A stretch of DNA of 26,558 nucleotides, taken from the NCBI GenBank assembly GCA_002811645.1, contig PDIP01000128.1, forward strand, positions 1 to 26,558. Reading direction: 5' to 3'. Position numbers and translations under genes: made by a program. The stretch comes from Corallochytrium limacisporum. Lineage: Eukaryota > Opisthokonta. This document shows positions 18,361-26,558 of this stretch, piece after piece (the stretch's first letter is position 1; every line of letters starts with the position of its first letter). The notes below the pieces were generated by a model that was not told where the DNA came from, did not search any database, and saw only the letters and a program-made list of their open reading frames with translations.

Positions 18361-19271
18361 GTGGACTTGTATTATGGAATGCACAAATAAAACCACTTAA
18401 CTTGGTATAATAGAATTCATAGTACCAAGCAAGATCTGCGTCCGTCGGAACTGCCTTCAATCTAACGCCACTTTTGATGTTTATGCCCAACGCAACTGTC
18501 CGTCGTTCCCCCTTTCCCCCTTTTCACCCCAGGCACCAGGCGCCAGGGGAAGCCTTTCTGACCCACCGCAGGGGTTGGCGCCATTTGGTCGCAACACCGC
18601 TCCGCCCCATGGAGCAGTTCTGAGATTTAGCGCAGTCTACGTCACTAGTCTCGTCGTCTGTGTTTGTACTTTCTTCCCAGTGGCTGATCAACACAGCGAA
18701 ATGCATTCCAAGAGCCCCCGTGAAGATCCAGAGAGGGTTTGTTTTCACTGATGCAATAAAAGCCTTTAACGGGAAACACTGGAACCAGGGCACCTTCCCG
18801 GGCTTGTCCACGCGAACTCCGGCGCTGAAAGCTTGAGAGCGGTGGAGGCTTTTGCTCTCAGGCTGAAGGTGCAAGATTAGGTCTGATCGACTGTTGTGTT
18901 GGCATTCCTGGTGCTGAGCAAGGTTCTTCTTCAACATTTGTTGGTATAAAAATAGCCGTGAGTCGCAAAAAACAATGACCAGGTGGGCCTTATACCCAGT
19001 CCGTACCCTAAAAAAAGCCAAGGTCAGCCACAAGAAACCGTACCACGAGCAAATTTTTCTCCGCAAAGTGAGCGGCGGAGGAGTGCGTGGAGCATTTATC
19101 CCTAATGTTCAGGCCTTAAACGGTCAGAGCACCAGAGGAATCGCGCGCCGAGTGGGGGGATCCACCCAAAAAGGAGGAAAAGAGAGGGGGCGGGGGTGGA
19201 CAATAAAATAGCGCATTGAAAAGATAAGGTCCTGAGATGCCCAAAGCACGGGGCAAGGTGGGTCGACGGGA
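18361..19271. other. intergenic stretch with an uncertain minus frame
   Basis: A minus frame ends at 18524. It opens at a TTG (19066), and its first ATG is at 18937 (137 codons). It is basic and Ser/Trp-containing with a hydrophobic stretch, but unrecognised and without a matching promoter. Nothing else is supported. Confidence 0.35.
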
Positions 19272-19480
19272 AAACAAAATGGTCCCCCCCCCCTATTATT
19301 TATAACCAAATGGCCCCCCCCTTTCTATTTAAAACCAAATGGCCCCCCCCCTCCCTTTCTATTCAAAACCAAACGGCCCCCCCTTACTATGCAAACCAAA
19401 TGGCCCCCCCTTACTATTCAAAACCAAACGGCCCCCCCCCTTACTATTTAAAACCAAATAACGGTTCCCTTACTATGTAA
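19272..19480. repeat. C-rich degenerate minisatellite, about seven units of 27-34 bp
   Basis: Units follow the pattern AAACCAAATGG, then 7-10 C, then TTACTATTTA, repeated about seven times. Variation lies mainly in the length of the C run and in A/G at TGG or CGG. The last unit has lost its C run. It is non-coding. Confidence 0.9.
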
Positions 19481-20418
19481 TAAAAAAACAGTTGGTCCCG
19501 TGCCGGGACTGGCCGGGGCGAAAAAGAAGGGGGGAGGGGGGGGAAGGGAAGGAGGGGATCGAAGGGGAGGCGGGCACCCAATGGCTCTACTATCAGAACA
19601 GGCGCACTCTCTCTCACCCCCCCCCTTCTCTCCGGGGAACGGAGCGAGGGAGGGAGAGGAGGGCTGATGGGAGAGTCCGGGTGTGGCCACCTGTGGTCAT
19701 TGTTGGCAAAGGGCATTCTAGGGCGTAAGTGAGAGTCGGAAATGGGGGGGGTAGGGGGAGAAAAGGGAGGTGAGAGATGGCAAGGAAGGCGGCAGGTTGG
19801 AGAGTACTGTCATTGGGGCTGAAACAATGACTTTCGTAGCCGGCGGTAACCGTTTTATCGCTTGTGTTTATGTGTGTGTGTGTGTCTGTGCGTGTGTGTG
19901 CGCCCCGCGCGTTCAGTGTGCCGGCGGCAGTGCTCGTGGTGCGTTCTCAGTCTTAAGCACGAACGAAAAGTTCTTTGGAAAATGCTACACCCAGAAAACC
20001 CGAGACTCTGCCACATACACACACGTGTCCTACGCTGTGCCCACTACTGGGCACGCACACTGATGGAATTAGTAACCCAGAACAGTGAGCACAGGGCGCT
20101 CGCATCACCCTCTTGTAACGCACCAGCCGAGAAACAGGAGAACAATTTTGTTGGTAATAGTACAAGGGAGGGGGAGAGCGCAGAGGAAAAAGTGGGTGCC
20201 GAAACACTTTCCAAGCACTCCGGGGTCCCCCACAGGGGCGGGTAAGGAGGAGGCAGGGGCAGGGGAACCCAGACTGTTGTCCCAACGGGTGTGGTTGTTT
20301 GCGCTATGTGTGGGCGTAAGATGTCCATTGCGACCCGAAAATTCGCCAAAGGGATTCCTACAAACGTCCTACAGTTGCGTGTCGAGCCAAAACTGTTTTC
20401 TTTTGAAAGCTTAGCAGA
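19481..20418. other. G- and C-rich low-complexity stretch
   Basis: Purine-rich (G-runs near 19529-19570 and 19744-19760) and C-rich tracts, then a GT microsatellite. Frames on both strands are low-complexity. No gene is supported. Confidence 0.5.
19863..19900. repeat. GT/TG microsatellite
   Basis: An interrupted (TG)n tract of about 38 bp, with a TTTA interruption near its left end and single C interruptions further along. Confidence 0.9.
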
Positions 20419-20738
20419 TTAATGGCAGCTATCATGTTGAGAGAGCAGCGTGCCCACAGCAACAGGCACCGGAGAGTCGCTGTTATTGATCTCATCGTTG
20501 GGATCAGAACGCATATCAGGGATACTTTTTTTGACCAGGGATAGGAGTGGCAGTGCCATCAAGGGTGATGGCTCACCAGCAGTGGTAGACGTGGGAGTAG
20601 TGGCAGTTGCACTGGTAGTGGTAGATATAGGAGAAGCAGCAGTAGTCGTCTGATCTGTAGTGGTATCGCTTTGCTGTTGTCGATCGACCAAACTCTTGTT
20701 CTTTTGCCTTGCATATGGATACGAAAAGCTACGTCTGT
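20419..20738 (-). other. Thr-rich open frame directly after the deacetylase stop
   Basis: In a frame different from the deacetylase, the minus strand is open from 20892 to 20419. The part beyond the deacetylase stop encodes a basic segment, a Thr/Ser/Ala-rich stretch of about 40 residues like an O-glycosylated stalk, a short Leu-rich patch and an acidic/Asn end. It could be a stalk joined by a frameshift or an unrecognised intron, or simply the product of ACT-type low-complexity DNA in the 3' flank. The deacetylase already ends neatly after its last Cys module, which favours the second view. Confidence 0.3.
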
Positions 20739-23243
20739 TTACAAAATATTCTTCAGCACTATACAGTTCTGGAACTGAGTTACGTAGTCCAGGCACAGTT
20801 CGCTTCGTTGTTCGCATGGTACACACACACGGCCGCCTAGCGGGCCAAACATACTGCCGCATTGACACGACCCAGCAATGCACTCTCCGCATCCCATTGA
20901 TTCCTGATTAGTTTCACTGTCTTCACAAGTGTCCCCCGTGTTTGATGTCGTATATCCATTGAGGCATGCGGTTGGATTCGGGGTTGCTGGAAGGGGTCTT
21001 GGTTTAGCACGAGGTGGCTGATCATAGCCGTCCTTTGGTAAGAGTTTCTTCGGCGGGCCTTGCATCTTGCACTCCAAGAAGTTTTCGTACTCAACTTCGC
21101 ATGACGCTGTGTCTCCGCATGCCACACATACAACACCCAATTGTGGTTGATCAGGATGACCACATTGGCAACCGCCAACTGCACAGGCTGCGCATGACCG
21201 GTCCACTGGATTCCAGTGGTCCCACCAGCATGTGTCTCCCTCTTCCTGGTCCGTGAATCCATTGGTACAATCATCGTTTCCAGGAGTAGGATTGCCAGGG
21301 TTTGGGTTGCCCGGATTGTTGGGATTAGGGTCATCATCTTCGGTGCCGAATTCCACAGGGTCCCCGCTGGACACCGTAATCCACGTGTACGGTCCCTCCG
21401 TGTTCACGATTACCCTGTTGCCTGAGGTCTGCTCGGGCACAGATCCCAGGCCTTCAAATGCAATGGAACATGCAGTTTCGGTCGAGATTTTGATGTAACT
21501 TAATGCTCCGTCAGCTCGCCGCACGGAGACTTTTGGATTGCATTCATCGTACTTAAAACGTAGGTTGAAGAGGTCAGCAATGCGGTCCTGGCCCTCGCTG
21601 ACAACTGGAATGGCCATGTAATCGCTGACTGCACTCACCACAAACTCAGTCCACATGGACAAGAGTGCCTGAGATCCATCCTGATATGGTTGCACAACCA
21701 TATTGGCCTGGTGGAACATGTACGGATCATGCCGCAAAGCCATTATTTGACTTGAATGGCGGTTCACTTCGCTCTCCATGAGATCTTCAATCGTTTCATA
21801 ATCCCAGTACGCTAGATTCTGTTCGAATGTGGCGGCGTCAAAGGCAACAGCGGTGCAGTGACGGGGCACAATCCAAATTGAGTTGTTTGGCGTGTAACCG
21901 TTTACGTTGACCGTGAGGTACCATGGCACGTAGTTCTCGCGACCCTCCATCGACCAGTCGTGCGCAGGGTTGCAGCTGTCGGATAATGCACTGTTCATGC
22001 CAAGCTGGTCCATCGCCGCAAATACCTCGCCGTTGTGCATGCCGGAGTATTGTCCAGTAATGAGACCCTTGGGGCTCCAATTCTGGTGACCAGCCAGGTC
22101 CAACACCACCTCCGCAAACTTCATACTGTACTCCAATTCGGCATAGCTATCACCCGGACCGAGAGCGCCCATCTGCGCATGGGTAAAAGTATGGGACAGC
22201 CACAGAAAGCTGTCTTTCCAATTATGGTTTCTTCTGATCCCGGCGCCAACCCGACTAATTTCATCATCGCGATCTATCCACGGGGTCCAGAAGCTTGAGT
22301 CATTCCACCAACCGGGTTCCCACAAGTTATTGTACACATTCTCGCGGGTCCCTGCCATTGAGTAGTTGTCCACCTGTCCAGGAGGGTAGCTCCCGAAGGA
22401 GTTGGAAAGCCGTCCAAACTCCTTGAGACCTAGCCCATTCATTGCCAGTTCTGGCTTGATGTTCGATCCATGTTTGGCATTAAATTCTGCCAACCAGTCC
22501 ACCCACCATTGCATATCATCTGTAGTCACAACGCGTTCTGGATTGTTACCCGGAGGAGCAAAGAAATCATCAACCTGTAGTCCGGCGAGCTGGCGACGAT
22601 GGCCCAGCAGCGGAAGAGGTTCACCATGACCTCTCAATAGGTACTGCAAAGCAACATGCTGGAGCGCCAGAGATGTGAGATGCGAATCATCAAGGGCGCT
22701 GGCCACGTGAAGCGTGTAATTTTCCGCAAAAGCGACAACTGCGCCGGCACCGTCAGTAACGATCGGCACCGCGGCATCACCAGAGCCCATGTTGGAGTAG
22801 ACATTCAGATTGTAGTTTCGACGTGGCCAATTGGTACCGCGGCGCACAATGCCCTCCAGGAATGCAGTGTTGTCATTATCAGGTACAAGTAGGGAATCTT
22901 GAGTAGACCGGACTGTGGACGCCGTTCCGAAGCGGTTTGATTGCATGACGATGTGCCTGACATTGTATTTCTCCTGATAGTCTCGAAGACTCTGTGAATC
23001 ATTGGTCTGCATGCCATCCACAGTGATGAAACAGCTGTACAGCCCAAGAGTTGAATCGGTGAGCTGGACATCGTCTGGATTGCTCGTTATAAACACCGTG
23101 TAAGGCAGCCCTGCCCCAAAGGCGACGACAAGACCAGCCGGATTGGGAGTGGGTGCAAACACTGCACAACCCAGGTCCACCGGTGGAAACTGAGCTCCCG
23201 CAACATTCACTAGGACCAAAGTGACTAACTTGAACCAGAACAT
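20739..23243 (-). CDS. secreted Agd3-like (CE18-type) polysaccharide deacetylase with two C-terminal Cys-rich modules
   Basis: The frame encodes 834 aa from ATG 23243 with a signal peptide at about 1-17 (cleavage near Ala-Gly-Ala). The catalytic part is recognised by Val-Asp-Asp-Phe-Phe (224-228), Ser-His-Thr-Phe-Thr-His (350-355) and Arg-His-Asp-Pro-Tyr-Met-Phe-His-Gln-Ala-Asn (504-514). These are the Asp/His blocks of Agd3, the fungal exopolysaccharide deacetylase that de-N-acetylates galactosaminogalactan. A carbohydrate-deacetylating, metal-dependent activity at the cell surface or in the matrix is expected; the actual polymer is unknown. A beta-rich part continues to about 630, then an Asn/Pro/Gly linker (636-657). 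Two homologous Cys modules follow (about 659-725 and 760-827), each Cys-x-Asn-Gly-[FY]-Thr...Gly-Asp-Thr-Cys...Cys-Gln-Cys-Gly...Val-Cys-x-x-Cys. They may bind wall polymer or form disulphide knots. The frame is intact and intron-free. Confidence 0.85.
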   Translation of the reverse strand: MFWFKLVTLVLVNVAGAQFPPVDLGCAVFAPTPNPAGLVVAFGAGLPYTVFITSNPDDVQLTDSTLGLYSCFITVDGMQTNDSQSLRDYQEKYNVRHIVMQSNRFGTASTVRSTQDSLLVPDNDNTAFLEGIVRRGTNWPRRNYNLNVYSNMGSGDAAVPIVTDGAGAVVAFAENYTLHVASALDDSHLTSLALQHVALQYLLRGHGEPLPLLGHRRQLAGLQVDDFFAPPGNNPERVVTTDDMQWWVDWLAEFNAKHGSNIKPELAMNGLGLKEFGRLSNSFGSYPPGQVDNYSMAGTRENVYNNLWEPGWWNDSSFWTPWIDRDDEISRVGAGIRRNHNWKDSFLWLSHTFTHAQMGALGPGDSYAELEYSMKFAEVVLDLAGHQNWSPKGLITGQYSGMHNGEVFAAMDQLGMNSALSDSCNPAHDWSMEGRENYVPWYLTVNVNGYTPNNSIWIVPRHCTAVAFDAATFEQNLAYWDYETIEDLMESEVNRHSSQIMALRHDPYMFHQANMVVQPYQDGSQALLSMWTEFVVSAVSDYMAIPVVSEGQDRIADLFNLRFKYDECNPKVSVRRADGALSYIKISTETACSIAFEGLGSVPEQTSGNRVIVNTEGPYTWITVSSGDPVEFGTEDDDPNPNNPGNPNPGNPTPGNDDCTNGFTDQEEGDTCWWDHWNPVDRSCAACAVGGCQCGHPDQPQLGVVCVACGDTASCEVEYENFLECKMQGPPKKLLPKDGYDQPPRAKPRPLPATPNPTACLNGYTTSNTGDTCEDSETNQESMGCGECIAGSCQCGSMFGPLGGRVCVPCEQRSELCLDYVTQFQNCIVLKNIL

Positions 23244-23444
23244 GGCCGATAGTCGTCACTGTTACTTGCTAGCAGCTTTATCTTGTTCTTTTGCTTGTAC
23301 GTGGTGGCTGCGCTTTTAGGATCTACCATAGTTTGTCCCAAGGGAGCTCAGATTCAATCCCTTTAGGTAGCTAACCCCTAACGATGAGAATAAAGGTTTG
23401 CCATATACACACTCCCCTGTGCTCTGGAATCCTCATTCTACAGC

Positions 23445-23735
23445 ATGAGCACCAACAAAACTACAGAGTGTCTTTGGAAGTGCATCAGCCACTGGCACCC
23501 ACTCGCTAAATGGTTGGGCAGTTGGATGCTTCACCATCTCCCTTGGCGACACCGGCATACACTTCGCAGTCTTCGTGCATCTGCTACCAACCGTTCCCAG
23601 TGGTATTTCCGAGCTAGAATTGAACCATGCAACTCTCGGGTAGTTGTGTATGATCGCAGACCCACACTCCCATACAGGATGCTGTTGAAAGCTGCACTAA
23701 GACATGGGAAGAGGAGTGTAGCCCGTGCGCATTAA
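23445..23735 (+). CDS. possible small basic protein, divergent from the deacetylase (uncertain)
   Basis: The frame encodes 96 aa from ATG 23445 and is rich in Arg, His and Trp, with Cys at 9 and 13. It has no signal peptide and no recognised domain. A CATATACA tract lies about 40 bp upstream and the gene would share a 200-bp divergent promoter region with the deacetylase. Composition is unlike the other proteins here, so chance remains likely. Confidence 0.25.
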   Translation: MSTNKTTECLWKCISHWHPLAKWLGSWMLHHLPWRHRHTLRSLRASATNRSQWYFRARIEPCNSRVVVYDRRPTLPYRMLLKAALRHGKRSVARAH

Positions 23736-25316
23736 TTTCGTCGGCAGCGTCCAGAAATGTAAGTCAAGCGGCCAAAGTGCACCGGCGGTGAGGAGGGTCG
23801 CGTTTTGGCTTGACAAGCCCCGGCCTCAGCGCACGTAAACCCCGCTTGCGACGAGAGGGAAGAGTGGCGGAGCCGTACGGGGGGTGTTGGCGAGAGAGGA
23901 GCGAAGGGCCTTTTTCTTTTTTTTTTTTTGGTGGGAGCCCGGAGATTTTCATAAAGAGAAGAAACCGGAAAGGGGCGGGGGAGAAAGAGACGCCCGGGGG
24001 AAGGGGGGGGGGGAGAGGAGGTGAAATTGGAGAAGTACGCCCCGCCTTGTGAAACTCGGCACCTGGCGGGCGTGTGGAAGTGTGGCGCACCCTACGAAAG
24101 CGGGTTTCTGGAAAAGAATGACAGAGGAGCGTGACGAGTATATTTCATATGGCGGAGTGGAGGATACGGTCGGACAGCCGGTGCTGCTGGTCCGACCAGC
24201 GAAACGGAGCAGCACTAATTGGTGCTGCACAGGAACTGAGTAAGCCGTAGCCAGCGTTCAGCCCCCTTCACCGGTCCACAGGAGCCTGAGGAGCCCCACA
24301 AATTTCAGACGTCCAGACGTACCGCTGGGTGGTTTGTTCTCACCCATACCCCAGGATGTGCCTCGAATGGGTTTTTCATTTACCAGACCGGTTCAAACTG
24401 CACCCGATGAGGTGTACCGGCAATAGTGGAATTCCGGAGACACCTGTGCTGTGCGAACATTCCTTACTTTCGCAGCTTCAGTGCGTGGTTTCTTTTCTTC
24501 GCCATGTTTGGCAACCCTCCGTGCACACCAACAGCAACTGATTCATCTAATAACTGTTGCTGGTCCGAGGTGGAGCAGCTTCACGGCGCTTGCATTGATG
24601 ACTTGAGACCGTGTGTGTAGCTCAAACGGTCGAACAGCCCCTCTGTCAATCTGATGGAGCCACTGTCTCTCAATTTCCAGACCAGGCCTCACTGTCCACA
24701 TGAAGGCGACTCCACGGGTGCGAAAGACCCCGCTTGAGAGCGCAACGCCGCACAAGACTGCCTAGGATCAGGTTCGCCCGCTTGCGAGCCGAGAACCGCT
24801 CTTAACTCAGACCCAGCGGAAAGCGGACTCCCCCTTTTTCCTCCCGCTAAGTGTGTGCCACCCTTCGGTCAGAATTCTCCGTGAAGCGAGCACGGTGCCC
24901 CCACCCCCCCCCCATTTCATGTTGTGTATCTGGCTATATCTCGGGAGAGTCTTTTCCGTATGAAGAACGGGCGCAGGGGAGCATGGTGGAGCCAGTGGCC
25001 GGGCGGCACAGAGTGGCGCAGCCGCATACAGACCGCAAAGTCCCATACTAAACGCAAAACTGCCGAATCCTCTCCACACTGTGCCGTGATGGACGGGGAA
25101 TCAGCACAAGCCCAGTTCGCTAACATTGGCACGAGAGAAGAGCCAAAGATCAAGGCATGAAAACTAACGAGTCCCGTGTTTAATGATCACGGCCCATAGC
25201 AACGTATGTGAGAAGTAATCCACATGCAGTTGGTTTGAACCCAGATTCTCGATCATAAAACCATAGCATGTGATTGAATTAAAAACGGTAGCTATCCGTT
25301 CATATTCCCGAACGCA
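23736..25316. other. long stretch with no sure gene
   Basis: Homopolymer-rich DNA (T11 near 23919, G10 near 24005, C10 near 24905) with overlapping frames on both strands, most beginning at non-ATG codons. A strong hairpin lies at 24181-24215. No gene is supported. Confidence 0.45.
24181..24215. repeat. nested inverted repeats (hairpin)
   Basis: The outer arms GTGCTGCT (24181-24188) and AGCAGCAC (24208-24215) and an inner, overlapping perfect palindrome GCTGGTC-C-GACCAGC (24186-24200) offer two partly exclusive hairpins. A third copy of the arm, GTGCTGCAC, lies at 24222-24230. Confidence 0.7.
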
Positions 25317-26126
25317 ATGTCGTCTTATGATGGTTACGGAGATGATGATGGCTGCGATAGTTATGGATCTGATGGCGATGCCTACTACAGCTTTGAATCT
25401 TACAGTAATGGCGATGATAGTGATGGCTCTGACTGTAATGGTGACAATGCTTGCTTTCGTTGTGGAAGATCGGGACACTGGCAAAATGAATGTTTTGCCC
25501 GCACTACGATTGATGGTGAGCGGATGAGTCCGGACAATGTGATTGACTTGGTCGCGAATGATGACACTTGCTTTCGTTGTGGAAGATCGGGACACTGGCA
25601 AGATGAATGCTTTGCCCGAACCACGATTGATGGTGAGCGGATGAGCGTGGACAGTGTGATTGACTTGGCCGACAGTGAACCTGGCAGTCCAAGAGTTGAC
25701 CAATTATCCCCACAGGAGGACACACCGCCAAGACGTGGCGTGTATGTATTGGAGACAAATGATCAGAGTTTCTACGTGGGTCGCTCGGAGGACATTTCCG
25801 CTCGCCTCAGGGCACACACTAGGGGCACCGGAGCGGCGTTTGTTAACGATCACGGTGGTGTCCAAGCCAGGCATACTCCACTTACCGAAGCGAGGCCGGA
25901 TCTGGATGAATGGGAAAGGGTGGAAACTCTAGAGTGTATGTATGAGTATGGAATCAACCGTGTCCGGGGTCATGTATGGACCAATCCTCAGCTGACCTCA
26001 GTGGAGGTAGAGGATATTCAGATGCAAATTTGCGAGAGAAACAGCCTCTGCCGCCGGTGCGGTGAAGCGGGCCACTTTGCTAGAGCATGTCGGAGCCAAT
26101 TCAGAGCCAATTGGATGGATCGCTAA
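25317..26126 (+). CDS. GIY-YIG nuclease-domain protein with three CCHC zinc knuckles
   Basis: The frame encodes 269 aa from ATG 25317. The N-terminus (1-45) is low-complexity Asp/Gly/Ser/Tyr. CCHC knuckles (C-x2-C-x4-H-x4-C) are at Cys46-Cys59, Cys85-Cys98 and Cys245-Cys258. The first two lie in a 39-residue unit that is tandemly duplicated (117 bp apart). The GIY-YIG domain runs from about 140: Gly-Val-Tyr (141-143), Tyr-Val-Gly (153-155), candidate catalytic Arg163 in the Arg-Leu-Arg-x-His block, and Glu204 in the Glu-Thr-Leu-Glu-Cys-Met helix. A Tyr-Gly-Ile-Asn-x-Val-Arg-Gly segment (211-218) leads into the third knuckle. This segment plus a knuckle is a combination known from protists, algae and large DNA viruses. 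Zinc knuckles bind single-stranded nucleic acid and GIY-YIG domains nick DNA or RNA; the target here is unknown. No intein, intron or mobile-element context is visible. Confidence 0.85.
   Translation: MSSYDGYGDDDGCDSYGSDGDAYYSFESYSNGDDSDGSDCNGDNACFRCGRSGHWQNECFARTTIDGERMSPDNVIDLVANDDTCFRCGRSGHWQDECFARTTIDGERMSVDSVIDLADSEPGSPRVDQLSPQEDTPPRRGVYVLETNDQSFYVGRSEDISARLRAHTRGTGAAFVNDHGGVQARHTPLTEARPDLDEWERVETLECMYEYGINRVRGHVWTNPQLTSVEVEDIQMQICERNSLCRRCGEAGHFARACRSQFRANWMDR
25452..25676. repeat. 117-bp tandem duplication within the GIY-YIG gene
   Basis: Copies start at 25452 and 25569 (TGCTTTCGTTGTGGAAGATC in both). The first about 75 bp are nearly identical and the rest slightly diverged. Each unit encodes one CCHC knuckle plus a linker containing Thr-Ile-Asp-Gly-Glu-Arg-Met. 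The 117-bp period is 39 codons, so the frame is kept. Confidence 0.93.
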
Positions 26127-26145
26127 CTAAGAGAGGCCATTGAAG

Positions 26146-26558
26146 ATGAATGAGAGAAGAGATATAGAAGCCGCGACAGCACGGAAAGAATCCATCTTGC
26201 TTGTTTTTGATTCAGTAATGACGACGACAACCCTCAGAAGATTGTACTCTGCAGCAAAAATAGAATCCATTAAGGACAAAGTTTCGATGAGCATTTGTTC
26301 GTATTTCACCCAGATTGTCACCCTGTGTACGCTGGCAGTGGCTTGCCCAGGATCTATCGCCCGGGTTGTGCAGCTCCTCCCTGACCATCCCAGTGGATCC
26401 CCCCCAACCCGCTCAAGGAAGGTTTTCGCGCCGAAAACCCACACTTCCCTCCCACCACCCCCTCCCTGCGCAAGGCCCAAAAAAGGGGGTCTCCAGTGCC
26501 CCCGCGGGACAACGACACCTGTTGTTGTTGGGGTGAGGGGGGGTTGTTGTTGGGGTGG
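26146..26558 (+). CDS. partial open frame running off the right edge; unrecognised protein
   Basis: An ATG at 26146, 20 bp after the stop of the GIY-YIG gene, opens a frame with no stop to the window end (137 codons). Residues 1-85 look like normal protein: a charged start, an Ile/Leu/Val-rich helix-like stretch, and a mildly hydrophobic Cys-containing segment at about 48-80. After about residue 85 it becomes Pro-rich and then translates the GTT/GGGG repeat, which looks more like an intron or non-coding repeat than protein. I do not recognise it. The opposite strand is also open (26127-26480), so chance cannot be excluded. Confidence 0.35.
   Translation, partial: MNERRDIEAATARKESILLVFDSVMTTTTLRRLYSAAKIESIKDKVSMSICSYFTQIVTLCTLAVACPGSIARVVQLLPDHPSGSPPTRSRKVFAPKTHTSLPPPPPCARPKKGGLQCPRGTTTPVVVGVRGGCCWG
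26521..26558. repeat. GTTGTTGTTGGGGTG repeat at the right edge
   Basis: Two copies of GTTGTTGTTGGGGTG, separated by a short G run, reach the last base; the array may continue outside the window. The G/T-rich strand faces the right end. Confidence 0.75.

Noticed and set aside
19444-19728. Pro- and Gly/Arg-rich frames on both strands
   Set aside because: They only translate G/C homopolymer-rich low-complexity DNA.

Overview
The window looks like nuclear DNA of a single-celled eukaryote, most likely an alga, another protist or a fungus-like microbe; I cannot place it further. Protein genes are well separated (often 1-3 kb apart), on both strands, without ribosome binding sites. Several are preceded by TATA-like boxes of the form TAYTTAA about 50-110 bp upstream. 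Signal peptides, N-glycosylation sequons, aerolysin-like, Agd3-like and zinc-knuckle/GIY-YIG domains are present. Non-coding DNA is full of long C and G homopolymers, minisatellites and simple repeats. The extreme left edge is a short GACCCT (TCAGGG) repeat in the orientation of a left telomere, so the window may be subtelomeric or start at a contig end.

Layout. 1-29 telomere-like repeat; 30-1160 no sure gene. 1164-3440 (+) a large secreted protein with an aerolysin-like pore-forming region. 3441-5840 sparse, with a 32-bp tandem duplication. 5951-6706 (+) a four-span membrane protein. 7186-9381: a 2-oxoglutarate/Fe(II) oxygenase gene (-), frame-interrupted once in a C homopolymer, bracketed by two diverged direct repeats of about 370 bp. 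10767-14590 (-): three related small single-pass membrane proteins that begin M-x-C-T-C-[YF]-C. One carries a nine-residue repeat in its tail, and two share a promoter module. 14713-17655 no sure gene. 17656-18360 (-): an uncertain Cys-rich frame under a strong-looking promoter (TATAAAA plus three GC-box repeats). 18361-20418 repeats, including a C-rich minisatellite and a GT microsatellite. 20739-23243 (-): a secreted Agd3-type (CE18-like) polysaccharide deacetylase with two Cys-rich C-terminal modules, followed by a Thr-rich frame. 25317-26126 (+): a GIY-YIG nuclease-domain protein with three CCHC zinc knuckles. 26146 to the right edge (+): an open frame running out of the window.

A common theme is the cell surface. 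The pore-former-like protein, four-span protein, three Cys-rich membrane proteins and deacetylase are all secreted or membrane-bound. The most likely undescribed item is the three-member CTC[YF]C membrane family with its conserved promoter. No CRISPR array, rRNA, tRNA or recognisable transposase or reverse transcriptase was found by eye.
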